Shown: positions 59,025 to 64,000 of the stretch, one piece after another
Numbering within the stretch: position 1 is the first letter of the stretch
Layout: the number at the start of each line of letters is the position of its first letter
NCBI GenBank assembly: GCA_027579435.1
Contig: JANBPK010000719.1
Location: 62,001-126,000 of the forward strand
DNA from: Candolleomyces eurysporus
Lineage: Eukaryota; Basidiomycota; Agaricomycetes; Agaricales; Psathyrellaceae
Direction of reading: 5' to 3'
Length of the DNA stretch: 64,000 nucleotides
Made by a program: the position numbers and the translations under genes
Notes under the pieces: model-generated
Database searches by the model: none
What the model saw: only the letters and a program-made list of their open reading frames with translations
What the model was told of the DNA's origin: nothing

Positions 59025-61811
59025 ATGCCCAACACGACGTCGGGCACATCAACTGGCAGTGGCCTCCACCGCCGCCTCAGCGCACGGCGCGGGTCGCTGA
59101 CCGCACTTGATCCCTACGCCGTCCATGCCGATATCAACGAAAACCCCAATCGCACGTCATCCAGCAAGCTCACCATCGTCCGCGTCTTGCCATCTCAACC
59201 ATCGCAGCCTAGTGCACCGATAACGCTCAATGAGGCGCCGTCGTCGTTTACGTCTTCCTCTAGGCGCCGGAGGCTCGGGTCCTCTGGAGCAGCNGGATCA
59301 GGAGGTGCAGGGGGTGGAGGATCGACGGCGCAGGCGGACTCGCCCCNGCCGGGGAGGTTGAGTTTTGCGTTTTCAAGCTTTGGGGCCGCGGATTCTGGGC
59401 ACCAGGTTGGAGGAGGGGACCACCAGAGGACGGGATCTGGAGGCGCTTCGTCCAGCCCGTCGTCATCTCCTCGTTTACGGCCTTCATCGCCCAGATTGTC
59501 AGGAGGACATCATCCCTACCAGCCTCACCACCACCACCATCATCATCACAGTGGGATCGGGTTGAAACCTAGGCTCACGCCCGACCAGCTCGTTGATCTC
59601 GCGAGGCAGGCTTCGNAGCCCGAGGACGCTAGCCCAGATCGCCAATTCCTCTCCGCATTCCGCGGGACCCGCTTCGCCTGCTCCCTCCTCCGCTGGCGCG
59701 AGTCCGGTACTCAGATCGCAACCGCTCTCTACCGCCCTTACTGGTGGGGGTGCGGTTAGCACGAATGTGGCACCAGCGACGTTTACACCTCTCCCTGATG
59801 ACATCTACCTCCCCTTCATCGACCGCCCATCCGAAGTCGCCCAGTTGATTTCGGTACCACCCGATGCGAAGCTGTTTGCTCTGTTGTCGCAGACGCTGCC
59901 GAAGACGTACGAGCCCCCCGCGGGGACGGGTACTACTACCGTCATCAACCCCGATACGGGAGAGGAAGAAGTGCTTGAAGAGCTCCCGAACGATCCAAGC
60001 TTGTGGACGTACGACCACCTTATCTTTCACCTCACCCAGGTCGATCGGGACGTCGCACCCGACCCTATCTGGACGTTCGCCGCCCGCAAATGCATCCTCT
60101 CGCACTCTGAACTCATTTGGGAGAGGGTGAAGGGAGGGTTGGGTGTCCCGCCCGAATTGGATATCGATTATGACTTTACGAGGCAACATCAAAGGAGCAA
60201 TAGCGAAGAGAAGTTGAATGCGAAGATGCGCAAGTTGAGGCAGGAGTTGAGGGATGGAGCGCCGAAGAATCGGTTGGGCCAGAGCGTTAGTCATAATGAG
60301 AGTGCATTGGATGACGAGGAAGAGAGCGAAGAGGAAGAGGATGTGCAGGATAAAGGGACCGGCGGGAAGTGGACCCCGACTACCAACGTCAGGGGAGTCG
60401 ACAAACCATCCCCTGCTGGCAGCACTCCGGCTGCAGGCGGGAGGTCGGACTCCGCTCATGAAGTCGGCGGTGTCGTTATCGGCTCGTTTAATAACCCTTC
60501 TTCTATCGACATCGCGACGCAGGGTCCGAGCCCACCTTTGGGTGCTACAACCGAGAATTTGGAGGACGACGATGTTGACGACGACTTCATCTCGATTGAA
60601 CCTCTGCTTGCACCTTCAGCCGAGTCTATCGGGGCTTTAGGAGCCAACCCACCACCACCTCTGTCTCTCGGAAGCAGCACGCTCCTCGAAGAGGGTCTCG
60701 CTTCGGACACACCTGCTGGTGAGGGTATAGGATTGGGAGACATTGCTGAAGGCGAAGAAGAGGAGGAAGAGGAAGAGCGAGGCGGAGATAACACCGGTAC
60801 TCAACAAGCTACGAAGACGGAAGAAACCAAGCAAGAGCCCGAGGAAGAGCTTATTCCCCCATCTCAAATCCAAGGACTCAGAATCTTTACGTCGCCTGTA
60901 CACGCCGCTGGGGCATATGGCGGTGGAGGGCTTTTCGTACCACACCACCAACACCCTTCGAGCCTCTTGCACTCGACGAGCGCTGATGGGTCAACTCCTC
61001 CTCATCTGGGTATGATGGCGAGCCCTTTACCCATGACACCTACGGTAGGGGAGGAAGGGACTGGCGGAGGAGGCAGGACGTTGGCTCAGGCACTTGCTTC
61101 GGGTGCGCACGACGTCCAAGCTGCCACGCAGCAATCTCATGTTATATCCCCACCCGCTGGGGGGAACCGCCCTCACTCGCGGACGTCGTCGTTCTCCAGT
61201 ATCACTGGTATCAGTATCGGACCGTTCTCAAGATCTGAATCGACAGGGACCTTGGCTGCTCTCATCGCCGCTCAACATCAACAGCAGCTCCACTACGCAG
61301 GCAGCGATGCAGGGGATAGCGCTGGGTATGCGAGTGATTGGAGTGTAGGTGCCACCGGGGGAGGGAGTGCCAGTGGGAGTGTTGCAGGAGCAGAGGTGGT
61401 GGGGGAAAGGTTGCCTGGGCAGCCGTTGTTTGTGAGCAACTTTGCGAGGCTGAATGGGTGTCCGACGTTGAAAGGAGGGTGAGTACTTTTTCTTTATCCC
61501 TATTCTTTCCCCTGTTTGTTGTGCCATTTACTGATCGGACGCCTAGGGTGCCAAACCCTGCTGTTGAGCGGAGGAGCCATGCACCACCAAGGTTCAAGCT
61601 GAAAAGGACTGGGTCGACGGGCGCTGTGGTGGGCAGTGTACCTAGCTCGAATTTCTTGGGCTCCCATGCGCATCTCGCTAGTGGGCAATCCAAGGCATTG
61701 AGCGATGTGGAGACTCCGTCCAGTCCCAAAGAGAGGACGTATTCGCATGGGGCGTCGTCGTATGGACAGGGAAAGCCGGGCTCGTGGACTGGGGTCAAGG
61801 GGACCAATTAG
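59025..61811 (+). CDS. Large disordered protein of unknown function
   Basis: ATG 59025. Deleting the N at 59616 joins two frames into one long open frame, with a single intron near 61482-61546. The sequence starts with Arg/Ser/Gly-rich disorder and a run of eight or nine His near 59531-59556. A conserved-looking central segment (about 59785-60160) contains Leu-Pro-Asp-Asp-Ile-Tyr-Leu-Pro-Phe-Ile-Asp-Arg and an Asp-Pro-Ile-Trp-Thr-Phe-Ala-Ala-Arg-Lys block. Acidic stretches follow (60310-60350, 60745-60780), then Gly/Ser-rich sequence. About 900 residues in all. No known domain was recognised. The central helical block looks like the only structured part. Confidence 0.7.
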
Positions 61812-62278
61812 TTGTGGAAACGGCTCAACGGTGACGGAGTAAAATATAGGCTTTCTGGAGGGTCTACTGTGAATGTTTAAATGGGTCCGGGAAATTTTGG
61901 AATATACCAATGTGTAATGTGTAACAATGAATTGTACTACTTGAAGCGTTCGCTGCCGCTTTCTATATGGACGTCGGATGCTGGTTATACAGAAAATGCA
62001 CTAGTTCTACGAATGATAGAATGGATTTCAACACCAGAGCATTACAACATTGGGTGCGCAGCCCCTGAGTCAATTTGGGAGTGATTCGACAACAGGACAC
62101 GTAAACACACGGACAGCCAATATTACACGTATACAGATCTCTACTAGATAGTAGATAGTCGTCGGAAAGCAAGAATCAGAGTCCATGGAAGATAAACGGC
62201 AGCCAGTCGGCAAGGGACGACTGAAGGCCTGCGACGCTCCGAGCTCATACCGGTCTACGTGGAAGGAGATAAATAGCT

Positions 62279-63046
62279 TCATTCCCACTTGTTCGCTCTG
62301 ACTTTCCAGCCTATAGCAGCAAGCTTTCGAAGCCGACAAATCATATCAATGGAGATAAAAAGTGGGATGACGAAGAAGGGAACGTAGCTCCCCAAGAGAA
62401 GTACTCTCTGAGCCGTCGTCAAGCCTGGCTTCAATAGCACTCCGGAGTGATTTAGACCGCGGACAACCGTCCTCGACCCCTCCGAGACAACAGCACCGAC
62501 AGAGGGTGTTGTAAGGAGGACCGCGAGGCAGGGTAGAGTTGTCATTGCTGTTGAAGCGCCGTACGCGACGAGTAGGGGATAGAGGTTCCAAGCGTTGGTT
62601 TTATAGTAGAGATTGTAGGCGCCGTAGAAGAACGTTGGGAGCTGGAAGAGTCTGTATAATCATAATTATCAGTTTCAAATGGAATAACGAAGAGGTAGAG
62701 ACGAAAAGGTACGCACGCCTCGGTCCACATGAAGCACCTCAACCACAAAAATTGCTGTTGAACCTCTGGTCCAAAGTACCCTCCGACACTTCCGACCACA
62801 GGATCGTTCGTCATGGTCATGTAAAGGTCGCCGAGATACTTGAACGGCGCCGGGATGAGCCATGCAGGGTAGATGGCTTGTAGGTCGAGGATGATCGTCG
62901 CGGGGATGTGGATGAGGAAGAACGCGACGTAGATGAGGTCCAATGTCCTGTGCGTGCAGGTCAGGATTTTCGGGCCCAAGGGCTCTGCAGATGAAGGGCC
63001 AGGGAGGGTAGAGGAACCCCCNAGAATGCTTTTCGTCCACAATCAT
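62279..63046 (-). CDS. EXPERA/TMEM97-like membrane protein
   Basis: Two exons from ATG 63046; deleting the N at 63022 restores the frame. A short soluble N-terminus is followed by a first membrane segment (Leu-Asp-Leu-Ile-Tyr-Val-Ala-Phe-Phe-Leu, about 62935). Then comes the EXPERA hallmark stretch with Leu-Gln-Ala-Ile-Tyr-Pro, and Asp-Pro-Val-Val-Gly near 62790. The next segments contain Leu-Pro-Thr-Phe-Phe-Tyr-Gly-Ala-Tyr and Pro-Leu-Leu-Val-Ala-Tyr-Gly-Ala-Ser. The last segment contains Tyr-Val-Pro-Phe-Phe-Val-Ile-Pro and ends at 62279. Four membrane helices are expected, as in the TM6SF/TMEM97 sigma-2 receptor family, which is linked to sterol handling at the ER. A polar Ser/Arg-containing insert near 62450-62500 separates the last two helices. 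The name is based on motif resemblance. Confidence 0.82.
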
Positions 63047-63668
63047 GAGTGCTGCTTGTGAGGAAGACGTGGCGCGGTCACTGATGCAGGCGCGTCGCGT
63101 CGGCCTATTTTAGTGATGGGCGCCAATGTTTGTCATCAAGCTTCGGTGTGTCGCTGAATGTCGCCGAAGCAAGGATCCTTCAGAAGAGTCAGGCACAAAC
63201 ACTTGTACTGAGAGCCGCACAGTCCTATGCGTCCAAGAAATCGAACATTCAAGTGAGTTTCAACCTTTGACCTCGCCTCGAAGGTACGTTGGCTTTTCCT
63301 CTTCACTCTGCCGAATGCTCAGCCTTCACTGACTGACATTCATTGCAAATTCTTTGCGCTTAGTCCTGACCCTCCGAAGGGGTCCTTCCGGTCACTTGCG
63401 ATCCCGATAAGCTTCCAATGGTAACAACGTCAAATACAACTTTTGGCCCAAAAATTGACCTGAATCTAGAAGCTCAGATCCTCGCCTGAGGCTTGAGTGT
63501 CTCAAAAAAATAAGTACACGTGTATTTGGTAGGGTACGAGTAAAGGCAGGTATGGCTGTACATCTAGATTCTACAATTTAGGAGGTCTATATCTAGGAGG
63601 TCTATGTCTAGTGCTGGAAGATTCAAGGAAAAGAACGTAAGAAAACCAGGCCTCTTGGAGTCCTGATA
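63047..63668. other. Intergenic stretch
   Basis: No gene is supported. A 15-bp unit TAGGAGGTCTATATC occurs twice in tandem at about 63579-63608, with one difference. Confidence 0.4.
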
Positions 63669-63941
63669 TTAAATGAACCAGCGGCTCTCTGGAGGAATCC
63701 ATGGGAAGACCTCTTCACCGCCCAACAAGTTATCGTTATGTTTATCTTCCAGGTTCACGTTGACAAGAACATCAGAACTCTTGCTGATACTTTCTTTTGA
63801 CAGGTCGAATTCGAGGATAAAGTCGGGGATATCTTCGACTCGTAACTTCTTCTTTCCGTAGTCGGAGAATGTCAGGTTTTTACTATGGGATTGAGACGAA
63901 TGCTGAGCAGATGTGAGAAAGGGAGAAAGGAGGAGAGACAT
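63669..63941 (-). CDS. Unidentified partial ORF at the window edge
   Basis: A minus-strand frame of 90 residues with acidic, protein-like sequence (Asp-Ile-Pro-Asp-Phe-Ile-Leu-Glu-Phe-Asp-Leu) ends at 63669. A possible splice junction near 63945 (donor GTATGT, acceptor CAG at about 63903) suggests the gene continues to the right, beyond the window. Not recognised. Confidence 0.3.
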   Translation of the reverse strand: MSLLLSPFLTSAQHSSQSHSKNLTFSDYGKKKLRVEDIPDFILEFDLSKESISKSSDVLVNVNLEDKHNDNLLGGEEVFPWIPPESRWFI

Positions 63942-64000
63942 ACTTCATCTTGTAATACTGTGTATTCTTAAAGTCAGAGATTTTCAGCCGCTTAGAAACG

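Overview
This window is nuclear DNA from a basidiomycete fungus, most likely an Agaricomycete. The genes are dense, with many short GT-AG introns. The protein families fit that group: a basidiomycete-type Fe2OG-like pair, an Hsp70-like stand-alone ATPase, a Plavaka-type transposase, and an ELYS-domain nucleoporin-like protein. Many single Ns occur. At about a dozen places deleting the N restores the reading frame, so most Ns look like spurious inserted characters rather than unknown bases.

Layout. 0-23 kb is a gene block: an unidentified small protein; a SET/MYND (SMYD-type) protein divergent from the COP9 signalosome subunit CSN5; an amidase; a divergent pair of paralogous Fe2OG-oxygenase-like proteins with altered metal-ligand residues; and an Hsp70/HSP12A-like ATPase. 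About 23.5-33.2 kb is a gene-poor, strongly CpG-depleted repeat desert holding inverted repeats, a fold-back element, a SINE-like tRNA-derived head and decayed repeat copies. Copy-to-copy differences are dominated by C/T and G/A transitions, many at former CpG sites, which suggests methylation-driven decay. About 35.2-42.4 kb is CpG-normal and carries an apparently intact Plavaka-type transposase gene, a small antisense coiled-coil gene and a second lineage-specific gene of unknown function; together they may be one mobile unit. 43.4-47.4 kb is a broken copy of a URA2/CAD-type carbamoyl-phosphate synthase, joined in frame to a TPR-protein fragment. A hAT transposase remnant follows at 48.1-48.4 kb.

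48.7-63 kb returns to housekeeping genes: mitochondrial phosphate carrier, riboflavin synthesis enzyme RIB3, an ELYS-domain protein divergent from RNA polymerase subunit RPB10, two conserved fungal proteins of unknown function, and an EXPERA/TMEM97-type membrane protein. An unidentified small ORF lies at the right edge.

No rRNA, canonical tRNA, CRISPR array or operon was seen. The most interesting material is the divergent Fe2OG-like pair (probable pseudo-enzymes, one with a tail full of SUMO-type motifs), the CpG-decayed repeat desert, the Plavaka unit with its accompanying genes, and the URA2-TPR junction.
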